Shown in pieces: positions 32,298 to 40,025 of a DNA stretch of 47,142 bases. Source of the DNA: a virus. The stretch's first letter is position 1. Every line of letters begins with the position of its first letter. A program made the position numbers and the translations under genes. The notes beneath the pieces are model-generated. The model saw only the letters and a program-made list of their open reading frames with translations. It ran no database searches and was not told the origin of the DNA. The stretch is from IMG/VR virus record IMGVR_UViG_3300005733_000001, positions 1 through 47,142 of that record. One strand, 5' to 3'.

Positions 32298-33720
32298 TAT
32301 TGTCTCCACTGTTGTTCACAGAAGAAGGCTCTGTCTCTGCTTTTGCAGATCCCTGCATTGTGCCTCCTGTGGTAGTATATCTTGGATCTGAATCCAGAAT
32401 CAACTTATCTTGATCAGCTTTCTCATTGTCCTTTTTGATCTGCTCATGGACAGCATCAGCATCATCACCAAAAGATTCAATCACTTTTGATCTTGAAGTG
32501 AATCCAGCTCTCACTGCATCCTTGGCTGCTCTGATCTCTTTCTCTGGATCAATAAGATCTCTTTTCGGTGCTATGTAGTCAAAAGTCACAAGTGATGCAT
32601 CAAGTCCATTTAATTCTGCAAGGAGCTTATAGTCATCAGCAATCTCTTTCATGAAGTGATTGATCATGATTGTCTTTCTCCATGAATCAAAATTCTTATG
32701 CTCTTGAATCCATCCCATCCTTCCAGATGAGAAGTTGACTTCTGAAAAGTCTGAAGAAAGGGACTCATAAGAGATCCCAATTCCTGTTGCAATTTTTCTT
32801 TGATTTGTTTTTGTGAAAACTTCAAAGTTTTCTGTCTGTGGGGGAGAGGCAAAGTCTATGCTCTTGCCAGGCGGCAAGTGTTCGATCAGGCCGGGGACAA
32901 GTTTTTCTCCCAAGTCACTCTCATCTTCACACTCAACATCTGAAGAGAGATCTCTGACAAAAGCAACAAAGAGTGAAGCAATTTTTTGCTTGAGCAACTC
33001 TCCATCCATGTAATCACCAAGATCTTTCAAAGCAATCATCACAGGGGAAAGCCAAGGGACTCCCCTTTGTTGGCCTGGCCTGTCGCATCTAAAAAGATGA
33101 ATGATCTGTGATTCTGGGATGAAGTTTGAATTGAGGGATCTCAATGTGTGAATTGATGAAGCAGGATGCTGCTCAAAAATGTGATAGCCCACTCTTCTTC
33201 CAGATGGATCAAACTCAATCCCCTGTAAAATGATATTGCCTTTTGTCTCAGCATTCACTGCATCAGTGTCCAAGAAGTCTGATTCAAGGACTTGATATTG
33301 AATTGGGATAGGGCCTCTTGAGAATCTTCTTCTCACAAGCACTTCTCCACTTTCAGCAACTGCTTCAATAAGTAGCTTTTGCATTGCTTTCAGATCACTT
33401 CTTCCTTCAAAATCAAAGGATGTGCTCTCAGTCCATGACTTAAAGAGCTTCTTGTGAGTCTCACTTGGATCATTCCCAATCTGAGTTGCAATTCCTTTCC
33501 CAATTACTCCATTGGAGATGACTGAGATTGCTTTGGCGGCATGAGCATCATTCCTTCTGAGATCTCTTGATCTTTCTCGAAGCCAAGGAAGATCTCTTTT
33601 GAGGGCTGAATTGGCATCACCTGATGGAGTATTCCATCCTGATGTCCTTCTTCCTTGGGAAGCTCCCTCATACTTTCTTTTTTTTGTTTTATTTTTTGAA
33701 TTGAAAGGCCAAAATTTCAT
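32275..33720 (-). CDS. portal protein (lambda gpB-like)
   Basis: Lambda-family portal (481 residues) forming the dodecameric DNA channel. Marks: LKRDLPWLRERSRDLRRND, AHAAKAISVISNGVIGKGI, YQVLESDFLDTD, IIHLFRCDRPGQQRGVPWLS and SYESLSSDFSEVNFSSGRMG. The ATG at 33720 overlaps the gpW stop as TGATG; a TTG two codons upstream is less likely. Its 3' end overlaps the protease-capsid gene by 23 bases. Confidence 0.93.
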   Translation of the reverse strand: MKFWPFNSKNKTKKRKYEGASQGRRTSGWNTPSGDANSALKRDLPWLRERSRDLRRNDAHAAKAISVISNGVIGKGIATQIGNDPSETHKKLFKSWTESTSFDFEGRSDLKAMQKLLIEAVAESGEVLVRRRFSRGPIPIQYQVLESDFLDTDAVNAETKGNIILQGIEFDPSGRRVGYHIFEQHPASSIHTLRSLNSNFIPESQIIHLFRCDRPGQQRGVPWLSPVMIALKDLGDYMDGELLKQKIASLFVAFVRDLSSDVECEDESDLGEKLVPGLIEHLPPGKSIDFASPPQTENFEVFTKTNQRKIATGIGISYESLSSDFSEVNFSSGRMGWIQEHKNFDSWRKTIMINHFMKEIADDYKLLAELNGLDASLVTFDYIAPKRDLIDPEKEIRAAKDAVRAGFTSRSKVIESFGDDADAVHEQIKKDNEKADQDKLILDSDPRYTTTGGTMQGSAKAETEPSSVNNSGDNNEENNEA

Positions 33721-33959
33721 CAGCAAAGATCCTTGTCTGTTTGAATCTCAAGTCTTGTGCCTCCAAAGAGGCCTTTCTTTTTGGAAGAGCAGACTCCAAG
33801 AGCCTTCTTCATGATGTCTCTGATCTTGAGCATTTCATTCAAAGATCTGTACTCAACTTCTTTGTCTGAGTATTTTACTCTAAGAGCACCTTCTGCAATT
33901 GCACACTCCAAAGCATTCAGCTTTTCAAGTGTGAATCCTTGAGTTGATTCTTTTCCCAT
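33720..33959 (-). CDS. gpW-like head-tail joining protein
   Basis: Seventy-nine residues matching the lambda gpW family: LEKLNALECAIAEGALRVKY then VEYRSLNEMLKIRDIMKKAL are near-consensus, with a variable C-terminus. It joins the head to the tail after packaging. In this group the gene sits between terminase and portal, as here. Confidence 0.88.
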   Translation of the reverse strand: MGKESTQGFTLEKLNALECAIAEGALRVKYSDKEVEYRSLNEMLKIRDIMKKALGVCSSKKKGLFGGTRLEIQTDKDLC

Positions 33960-33968
33960 GTGCTGTGG

Positions 33969-35915
33969 TTATCCCCAAAAGTCTGAGACTTTCTTTTTTT
34001 TCTTCTTGGATCTCTGATCCATTTTGTCTTGCTTCTTATTTTCTTTCCTTTTTAGCTTTGATGCAACTCCTTTTTGAGATTGGAGCCTATCCCATCCTGA
34101 CTCATTGAGCCGATCAATGCCAATGATTGCTGAGACTGCACGATTGTACACATAGAGATCCAAGATCTCATTCCTTTCTCTCATCTTATGCCAAGCAATC
34201 TTTGCAAAGCCTTTGTTGTCTTTTTCAACTCTTCTCTCTTCTGCTGTAAGCTGAAGGAAATACTCTTCATCATACTGGGGAAAGTGGATGAATCCTTTTG
34301 GGAATCCATCCAAGATGGACTCTGGAGCCTCTTTCTGGAGATCCCCATAGATCTCAGTCTTGATCAAGTTGACTCCCACTGGCCAGATCCTGATCCCTCT
34401 CCTTATCTTCTTTCCTGTGATCTGACTCTTCAAGTCAACAGAGCTTGGAGTCCCAATCATTGTCTGAAGATCTGATCTCCCTTTCAATGGAAAGACTCTG
34501 GATGGATCATACCTCCTGCAAAAGTTATAGACTGACTGTGTCGCAAAGCCTGAGTCAATCCCACACTTCATGATCCCCATTTCAATTCCATCAACATTGA
34601 AAAAAGAGCTCTCCAAAAAATTCCCCAAGTCATCCCAAGTGGAGTCATCACTTGGCTTACCTGCGATAACCTTATGCTCAATGCTCCATCTCTCTCTGTT
34701 GCGAGCCCATCCCATAACTTCACACTCAAGGCGATCACCTTGGACATCGACTGCAGCAGTCAAGAAAACAACTTCCCTTGGGACAGTCCCAATTGCATAC
34801 TCTTCTCTTCTTGAATAGAGTGCATCATGTTGGGGCTTCTCTCCCTTTTCCTCATAAGGCTCACCAAGCACAGTGTTGACAAAGGCCTTCTCCTTGTCTG
34901 GATCTCCATCTGTTTTCACAAAGTCTTGGGCAGCTTCTTTCCAAGAGTACCATCCAAGAGGGGAGTAAAGTGCATTCAAGTGAAAGCCAGGCGTGGGGGA
35001 TCTTGGATTCTCTGGAATCCACTCTCCATGTGAAAGCATTTTTGTCTTATGATGTTCTTGGATCTCTTCTCCACAGTGCTCACAAAAGTAAGAAGCCTTC
35101 TCAACAAGAGAGAATCCATCTTCATCTCTAAGCTCAGATCCATCTTCATTCTTTGCAACTTCAAAAGAGATCTGCTCCCATTTTAGTTTTTGTTTTTCTT
35201 TGCAATGGGGACAAGGCACATGAAAGAATCTCTGATCTGATGCAATGAATTCTTTGTGAATCTTTGATCTTCCTTTGAATGTTGGAGTTGAGCAGAGAAA
35301 AGCTTTTCTTTTTGAGAATGTCCGAGATCTTGCTGACACAAGTGAGATTGGATCTCCCTCTCCCTCAACATCATCTGGATAAGCATCAATCTCATCTAAG
35401 AAAAGGAATCTTGCAGGCACAGATCTAAGACCTGATGCACTATTGGCCCCTGTCAAAACAAGAGCCCCTCCATCAAAATTTTTGAATCTTGCTGAAGATC
35501 CTTCTTTTCTTCCCTTATGATTTTGAATTTTTTCTTTGAGGACTGGAGTGTGCTCTATCAATGGAGTGATTCTTAGTTTTGTGTTGGTCATCACATCTGG
35601 AAGTGAAGGCCACACGATCATGCAAGTGCCGGGATCTTGATCTATGATGTAGCCTATCCAATTGTTGCCACACTCTGTCCCTCCAACTTGTGCTCCCTTT
35701 TTAAAGACAACTTTTTTTGATCTGTCCATGTGAGAAAGACAGTCCATGATCTCTTTAAGATAAGGAGTCCGAGCTGTGTCCCATCGACCAGCTTCTGATG
35801 AAGTTTTTCTTGGAAGGATTCTGTGCTTATCACTCCACTCTGAGACAGTGAGGATCTCTTTTGGCTTGATCCCCTGCTTGAATGCATCTTGAAAAACTTT
35901 GAAAGCGTTACTCAT
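33969..35915 (-). CDS. terminase large subunit (GpA family)
   Basis: DNA-packaging ATPase and nuclease of 648 residues, lambda GpA type. The N-terminal ATPase shows VSEWSDKHRILPRKTSSEAG, KKGAQVGGTECGNNWIGY (Walker A-like) and ARFLFLDEIDAYPDD (Walker B). A zinc-like CPHC...CEHC pair lies mid-protein. The nuclease part begins at about VFLTAAVDVQGDRLECEVMG, with DSGFATQSVYNF later. The C-terminus is Lys-rich. GpA relatives cut cohesive-end (cos) sites, so a cos is expected upstream. ATG 35915 has GGAAG six bases upstream. Confidence 0.94.
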   Translation of the reverse strand: MSNAFKVFQDAFKQGIKPKEILTVSEWSDKHRILPRKTSSEAGRWDTARTPYLKEIMDCLSHMDRSKKVVFKKGAQVGGTECGNNWIGYIIDQDPGTCMIVWPSLPDVMTNTKLRITPLIEHTPVLKEKIQNHKGRKEGSSARFKNFDGGALVLTGANSASGLRSVPARFLFLDEIDAYPDDVEGEGDPISLVSARSRTFSKRKAFLCSTPTFKGRSKIHKEFIASDQRFFHVPCPHCKEKQKLKWEQISFEVAKNEDGSELRDEDGFSLVEKASYFCEHCGEEIQEHHKTKMLSHGEWIPENPRSPTPGFHLNALYSPLGWYSWKEAAQDFVKTDGDPDKEKAFVNTVLGEPYEEKGEKPQHDALYSRREEYAIGTVPREVVFLTAAVDVQGDRLECEVMGWARNRERWSIEHKVIAGKPSDDSTWDDLGNFLESSFFNVDGIEMGIMKCGIDSGFATQSVYNFCRRYDPSRVFPLKGRSDLQTMIGTPSSVDLKSQITGKKIRRGIRIWPVGVNLIKTEIYGDLQKEAPESILDGFPKGFIHFPQYDEEYFLQLTAEERRVEKDNKGFAKIAWHKMRERNEILDLYVYNRAVSAIIGIDRLNESGWDRLQSQKGVASKLKRKENKKQDKMDQRSKKKKKKVSDFWG

Positions 35916-36414
35916 CCTCATCTTCCAGAAAGTTCAATTGGGGATCTGCTAAGGAAGAGAGGGCCGTGTGCAATTCTTTTGATAAGATCTGCCTGATGTT
36001 TTCAAGATCATTCTCTGCTGCCAAAACAGGAGCAAGCTTGTCTGCTATGCCCATGACTTTGTCTCTTGTGATCCTTCCAATCTCTTGAGCGGCCTTCCTT
36101 ACATCGGCAACATTGCAAAGCTTCTTAGCTTTTTGATCATAAGAAAGTTGAGCGAGCTTGGCCTGATAAGTCTCTTTGGCAACTTTGGCTTTGTGAAGAG
36201 AAGATCCAAGTCCTTTGTCTCCATGGAGGTGAGCATTGGAATTGTTTTGGGAAGTTCTTTCATCCCAAAGCTTGTCTGCAATTTCAGAATCAATCTTTCT
36301 TCTTGGAGCATGACCTTTGACTGCCTCTGTGATTTTGCCTTGTCTGATAGCATCACTCACAGCAGCTTGGCTGACTCCCTTGTGTCTTGCATATTCCCTT
36401 ATCCCCATCAACAT
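35908..36414 (-). CDS. terminase small subunit (Nu1-like)
   Basis: One hundred sixty-eight residues with an N-terminal winged HTH (GIREYARHKGVSQAAVSDAI, RQGKITEA) for site-specific DNA recognition and a helical C-terminal part (LHKAKVAKETYQAKLAQLSY, ITRDKVMGIADKLAPVLAAE) for binding the large subunit. It is the first gene of the late operon, bordering the 770-base noncoding region that is the natural place for its binding sites. The start at 36414 follows AAAGGGG. Confidence 0.85.
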   Translation of the reverse strand: MLMGIREYARHKGVSQAAVSDAIRQGKITEAVKGHAPRRKIDSEIADKLWDERTSQNNSNAHLHGDKGLGSSLHKAKVAKETYQAKLAQLSYDQKAKKLCNVADVRKAAQEIGRITRDKVMGIADKLAPVLAAENDLENIRQILSKELHTALSSLADPQLNFLEDEDE

Positions 36415-37181
36415 TCAAAAGCCCCTTTGTGTTGATCCTCTCAGTCTCCCAGTGAGCCAAAGCTGTGTCAATTTTTTGATCAAAACTCCAAGTCAAATTT
36501 ATTTCTTCTATGATTTTAACACATTGTCTAATGTTTTGACACGAATTGCAAAGTGCTGAAATTATTGAAAAAAACGATCAAAACCTCGAGCAAAGCCGCC
36601 TGCCCCCCATTTTAGGGGGAAGAACCTATTGAAATCATTCAGCTTTCTTTTCTCTTCTAAGTAGCTGATTGTGCGATGACTGTCAGAATCTTAACACTTG
36701 TTTTGACACGACTGTCTAAAGAAAAAGCATAAGAGTGGATCAATTAGATCTGGACATGGATGTCCTTATTGATCCACACTTATAGTGTCGGTTAGTTCTA
36801 TTTTAGATCTATCCATTACATTCAATCAAGCTTTTTACAGATCTTTGAGCTTATGATGAATCAAGAGACTGAGCATGGAGCATGAAGCTCACTGTGGGGG
36901 ACAGCACAGGATAAGCAAAGCCCGTTGTTATTGAAAGGCCTCTGTATTAGTAATGCACACACTGCACACACAGTTAAGCATGAGGGAGGGAGAGCCAGAG
37001 TGACCACGTTAAGGCATCACCATAGATGCAGGCTTTATAAGAGCGTTTTGTCAGGCATAGGCCATCTGACTTAGAAGGACAATGATCCCCAATAACCGAT
37101 CCCAAAGTGTCCTTGAAGCGTGATTTTTAGCTATTCTTGGTCTTTGACTATGTGCCACTGGGAGGGAGGGGAATGGCCTTG
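36415..37181. other. noncoding control region, candidate cos/origin
   Basis: About 770 bases with no convincing gene, upstream of terminase. It holds a nested palindrome (36735-36777), a CCCCC-ATTTTA-GGGGG hairpin (36604-36619), and two copies of GTTTTGACACGA (36533-36544, 36700-36711), each preceded by TTAACAC. It has many more CpG than the flanking genes. This is the expected place for a cos site, for terminase-binding sites and for the late promoter. Confidence 0.6.
36735..36777. repeat. nested inverted repeat
   Basis: Outer ten-base arms GTGGATCAAT / ATTGATCCAC enclose an inner hairpin GGACAT-GG-ATGTCC, with asymmetric spacers of 7 and 2 bases. Perfect arms in a noncoding region suggest a protein-binding or replication element. 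Confidence 0.75.
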
Positions 37182-37385
37182 CTATGTCCTTGGCTCTTCT
37201 TGTTGGATGTATTTAAGACCCTCGTAAAAAGCCAAAGATCTAAAAAGTCCTCTTTTTTCAATCTCATCAACAAAGAAGATCACAAGGCCTTCAACTTTCG
37301 ATCTTGTGTGTACATCAATTGATGACTCTGGGCATGAATCCTCAAGTGTGTCAGATAGCTGTCTTATAAGTTCTCTTCTTAGCAT
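37182..37385 (-). CDS. hypothetical protein (67 aa)
   Basis: Small acidic protein with SDTLEDSCPESSIDVHTRSK in the middle, followed by a hydrophobic-charged helix (VEGLVIFFVDEIEKRGLF). The start at 37385 is preceded by TTGGGAATCT, a modest ribosome site. It stands alone between a hairpin terminator and the noncoding region, so its reality is less sure than for operon genes. Confidence 0.5.
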   Translation of the reverse strand: MLRRELIRQLSDTLEDSCPESSIDVHTRSKVEGLVIFFVDEIEKRGLFRSLAFYEGLKYIQQEEPRT

Positions 37386-37402
37386 AGATTCCCAAGTGAA
37401 AA

Positions 37403-37423
37403 GGGGCAGGATCTCTTAGCCCC
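37403..37423 (-). terminator. weak terminator downstream of gpZ-like gene
   Basis: Five-base G/C stem GGGGC / GCCCC with an 11-base loop, followed by TTTT on the minus strand. It lies after the gpZ-like gene and before the 67-residue gene. Confidence 0.45.
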
Positions 37424-37510
37424 CGATTTCAAACGTATTAAATAAAGATTTTTAAGATCCCAAAGATCTTCTATCAAAGTTCTTTTTGGAGCTCTCCAAT
37501 ATTGTAATTT

Positions 37511-38128
37511 TTACTTAACTTTTTTCACTCTGGATCTTGAGGCAAAGTCTGCAAGCTTGTCAGATCTGAATTGAAGGAAGCGAGTGAATTCCTTATTGAA
37601 TTCGAACAAAGCAAAGCCCATGATTGATTGCTTGATCACTTTCTCTTGTGTGAATGTGTGAGCCAAAGAAGGCACACCTTGCTTCTTGAATCCATCCCCT
37701 CTCTTGCCTTTAAAGACTTGAGTTGTGTTCTTTTTCTGGATGAATGCTCCCTTGAGCTGGATCTTCTTTCCCCTGTACACTGTGGCAGAGAGCTTCCTTC
37801 TTCTTTTGACCTTGATGCCCTTCTGTTTGATGATCCCTTTTTGACCTGAGACAAAGTCCAGCATTGGGATGGGCCTTGCAGAGAAGATGACCTTGGCTTC
37901 CATGTAAGGAATTGAAGATCCTTTTGCTTTGATCATCTTCATCCTTGATGCATAGAATTTTTTCTGCTGCTTGTTATATTTTGTTTTGAGGATCTTGATC
38001 GCATGATTGCGAGTCTTTTTCACTGAATGATTCAATCCGACCTTCACAGCTTTTGAGATCTCTTTTGATCCAAGCTGAAGCATCATGTCACCAATTGCAT
38101 CAATGTTATGGGAGATGTCTATGTCCAT
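37511..38128 (-). CDS. gpZ-like minor tail protein
   Basis: Two hundred five residues, strongly basic. The N-terminus (ISKAVKVGLNHSVKKTRNHA, IKILKTKYN) fits the opening of the lambda minor tail protein Z family, which acts at tail completion. FYASRMKMIKAKGSSIPYME follows. It lies outside the late operon, upstream of the noncoding region. The ATG at 38128 lacks a clear ribosome site; a GTG at 38194 would place a hairpin inside the gene. The start is therefore uncertain. Confidence 0.7.
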   Translation of the reverse strand: MDIDISHNIDAIGDMMLQLGSKEISKAVKVGLNHSVKKTRNHAIKILKTKYNKQQKKFYASRMKMIKAKGSSIPYMEAKVIFSARPIPMLDFVSGQKGIIKQKGIKVKRRRKLSATVYRGKKIQLKGAFIQKKNTTQVFKGKRGDGFKKQGVPSLAHTFTQEKVIKQSIMGFALFEFNKEFTRFLQFRSDKLADFASRSRVKKVK

Positions 38129-38146
38129 GCTTTGATTGTAATGCAA

Positions 38147-38174
38147 AAGGCCCTTCCATGAAAGAAAGGGCCTT
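38147..38174. other. hairpin in gpZ-like gene leader
   Basis: Perfect nine-base stem AAGGCCCTT / AAGGGCCTT with a ten-base loop, 19 bases before the chosen ATG. Minus-strand reading is followed by TTTTGC, so it could attenuate transcription, or control translation by sequestering GGAAGG. Confidence 0.6.
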
Positions 38175-38381
38175 ATAAATTTAGCACACACCACACTGAC
38201 AGTCTTTGCTCTTCCTAAGCATAAGCCTGCCAGCTAAGGGAGAGAGAGAGGCAAACCGTTGGATAGCTCATTCCCTATGATTCAATTGTCTCATTCTTTT
38301 TCGACCAGGCTCAAGTGCAATTGACTCACTTTGTCTGACTTTTTTCTGCTTTTGGCCTATGATGAAAGAAAAGGAGACAAA

Positions 38382-39137
38382 ATGAGAAGATTTTTCAGAG
38401 CAATCAAGAGAGCAGTCATGAAAGTGATTGGGGGAAAAGCAAGAGTGAGACATTCATCAACAGTGCCTGTGAAGCCCATAGATGGGGCTGACAGAGTTGT
38501 GATGAAGGGAGCTAAAGTTGCCTTCGTTGTTGGACACAACAAGCGAGCACAAGGAGCACAGAGCTTCACTTGGTATGATGAGACTGGAGTGCCAAAGAGT
38601 GTGTCAGAGTTTGATTACTGGAGCGAGAGATTCAAGATCATTCAAGACAAGCTTCACAAAGATCATTCCATCTATGTCCCAATTCTTTTTAGACCTGAGC
38701 GTGGGGGCTATGGCCATGAGTGTGACACAGTTGCAGAAGAGCTTAAGGAGATGGGGGCTGATGTCTCAATCCATGGGCATTTTAATGCAGCAGGATATCA
38801 TGTCTTAGGATGTGAATGTCTTATCCCAGAGACAGCTTCTCCATTGGACAACATGATTGCTGACTACATCACAGATCTTCTCAATCGAGATCTGGGCTTC
38901 AAAGAGCGTGGCGATGATGGAGTGAAAGAAGTCCCAAAGAAGCACAGGGGATCTGGAATGCTCTATGCTTGCAAGGCTGAGGGGATCAAAGCATCAATCA
39001 TCTTTGAGCCTGCCTTTGGAGATGTTAAGAATGCAGAGAGCAAGATCCTATTTCAAGCTCCAGAGAAAGTAGACAGAGTCATGATCAACACAGTGATTGC
39101 TGTTGTTGAAGGTAAGCTCAAGGATCTTGATTCTTAG
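38382..39137 (+). CDS. N-acetylmuramoyl-L-alanine amidase (endolysin)
   Basis: Amidase_3-type zinc peptidoglycan amidase of 251 residues. AFVVGHNKRAQGAQ carries the first zinc His, an early Glu follows in the helical region, VSIHGHFNAAGYHVLG carries the second His, and SIIFEPAFGDVKNAES matches the conserved catalytic Glu stretch. The N-terminal ~20 residues are a basic amphipathic helix (RRFFRAIKRAVMKVIGGK) that may bind envelopes. The start follows AAGGAGACAAA. It is the only lysis enzyme seen and is transcribed opposite to the late operon. Confidence 0.85.
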   Translation: MRRFFRAIKRAVMKVIGGKARVRHSSTVPVKPIDGADRVVMKGAKVAFVVGHNKRAQGAQSFTWYDETGVPKSVSEFDYWSERFKIIQDKLHKDHSIYVPILFRPERGGYGHECDTVAEELKEMGADVSIHGHFNAAGYHVLGCECLIPETASPLDNMIADYITDLLNRDLGFKERGDDGVKEVPKKHRGSGMLYACKAEGIKASIIFEPAFGDVKNAESKILFQAPEKVDRVMINTVIAVVEGKLKDLDS

Positions 39138-39167
39138 GTTATATGACCTAATTTATAGGTCAAAGAA

Positions 39168-39200
39168 AGGGAGAGGCTGATGCTACTCATGCCCCTCCCT
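39168..39200 (+). terminator. terminator after amidase gene
   Basis: Ten-position stem with one mismatch (AGGGAGAGGC with GCCCCTCCCT) and a 13-base loop, about 30 bases after the amidase stop, followed by CTTGAT. The weak T tract makes this moderate. Confidence 0.55.
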
Positions 39201-39206
39201 CTTGAT

Positions 39207-39256
39207 CCAATTGCTTTGGAGGCGTTGGATCAGGATCTCCCAATTGCTTTGGAGGC
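39207..39256 (+). repeat. two orphan copies of the CCAATTGCTTTGGAGGC leader
   Basis: Seventeen-base exact direct repeat at 39207-39223 and 39240-39256. It contains the GCTTTGGAGGC core used as leader by the genes at 39.8-44.3 kb, but on the opposite strand and without a following ATG. Confidence 0.85.
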
Positions 39257-39523
39257 TTAAGAGAGATCCTTATAATATCTTATCAAGCTTTCAACTTCAT
39301 TCAATTCATTTTTAAGTCTTTCAATGTGAGATCCAAGATCTCTTTTCTTATCTCTTGCTTTGTTGTGAAAGTTCCATTGCTGATGTCTCTTATGTCTTTC
39401 CATGAGCACATCTTGGAAGTCACACTGCTTGGACTGGATCTCAACTGAGTCTGAGATCTTGGAGAGTCTTTCTTCTAGGTAGATGAGCAGTCTGTGATCC
39501 ATGTTGTCATTGTCTAAGCTCAT
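39257..39523 (-). CDS. coiled-coil hypothetical protein (88 aa)
   Basis: Charged helical protein, RLLIYLEERLSKISDSVEIQ and HIERLKNELNEVESLIRYYK, probably coiled coil. The start at 39523 overlaps the previous stop (ATGA). Unknown function. Last gene of the early-type cluster. Confidence 0.6.
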   Translation of the reverse strand: MSLDNDNMDHRLLIYLEERLSKISDSVEIQSKQCDFQDVLMERHKRHQQWNFHNKARDKKRDLGSHIERLKNELNEVESLIRYYKDLS

Positions 39524-39783
39524 AACTGATCCCTTTCAAACTCAAAGGAGAGTAAGATCAATTGAATGTCATCATCAGTCAGTCCAGTGAATGAGATCCC
39601 ATCAAGATCATTGGCCGTTGAATACTCTCTGAATTCAAAGTCATAGTCCTGCTCTTTTGAGACAAAGATTGCATCCTCTCCAGAATAGAGTGAAGCCCAT
39701 CCTTCTGCATTGACACAAAAGACAGTGCTGTCATCTATCTTGTGATCCTCTCTGAATTTTTTCATCTGAATTTTTGTCATCAT
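39520..39783 (-). CDS. hypothetical protein (87 aa)
   Basis: Acidic soluble protein (VNAEGWASLYSGEDAIFVSK; FTGLTDDDIQLILLSFEFER) with no recognised family. The start follows GGGAGGCTGAT; a second ATG is adjacent. Coupled to the next gene. Confidence 0.6.
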   Translation of the reverse strand: MMTKIQMKKFREDHKIDDSTVFCVNAEGWASLYSGEDAIFVSKEQDYDFEFREYSTANDLDGISFTGLTDDDIQLILLSFEFERDQL

Positions 39784-39794
39784 ATCAGCCTCCC

Positions 39795-39968
39795 TTATGA
39801 TGCTTTTCTGATTGAGTCATGAGTCAGCTCATACTCGCAGTTATTGATTGTGAAAAAGTATCTGTCCTTGTAAGTGACAAGCTTTGCCTTATAGATCTTG
39901 TTGTTGATCTTAACAAAGACAATGCTCCCCCAAATTGATCTTATCGTGATTGCAGTATTGTTTTTCAT
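39795..39968 (-). CDS. hypothetical protein (57 aa)
   Basis: Small beta-rich protein (SIWGSIVFVKINNKIYKAKL; RYFFTINNCEYELTHD). The ATG at 39968 follows the shared leader (ACTTTGGAGGCACTC), which rules out the longer upstream frame. Unknown role. Confidence 0.6.
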   Translation of the reverse strand: MKNNTAITIRSIWGSIVFVKINNKIYKAKLVTYKDRYFFTINNCEYELTHDSIRKAS

Positions 39969-39994
39969 GAGTGCCTCCAAAGTCTTTCATGATT

Positions 39995-40017
39995 GGGAGT
40001 GAGCCAGGCCCACTCCC
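39995..40017 (-). terminator. hairpin downstream of PP-loop protein 1
   Basis: Seven-base stem GGGAGTG / CACTCCC with a loop containing GGCCTGGCT (minus-strand reading). It lies between the PP-loop gene and the 57-residue gene. No U tract, so a processing or Rho-dependent signal is possible. Confidence 0.5.
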
Positions 40018-40025
40018 TATTGTTC

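Noticed and set aside
36533-36711. TTGACA within the GTTTTGACACGA repeats as plus-strand promoters
   Set aside because: No good -10 follows at 16-18 bases and no plus-strand gene lies downstream for more than 1.6 kb.
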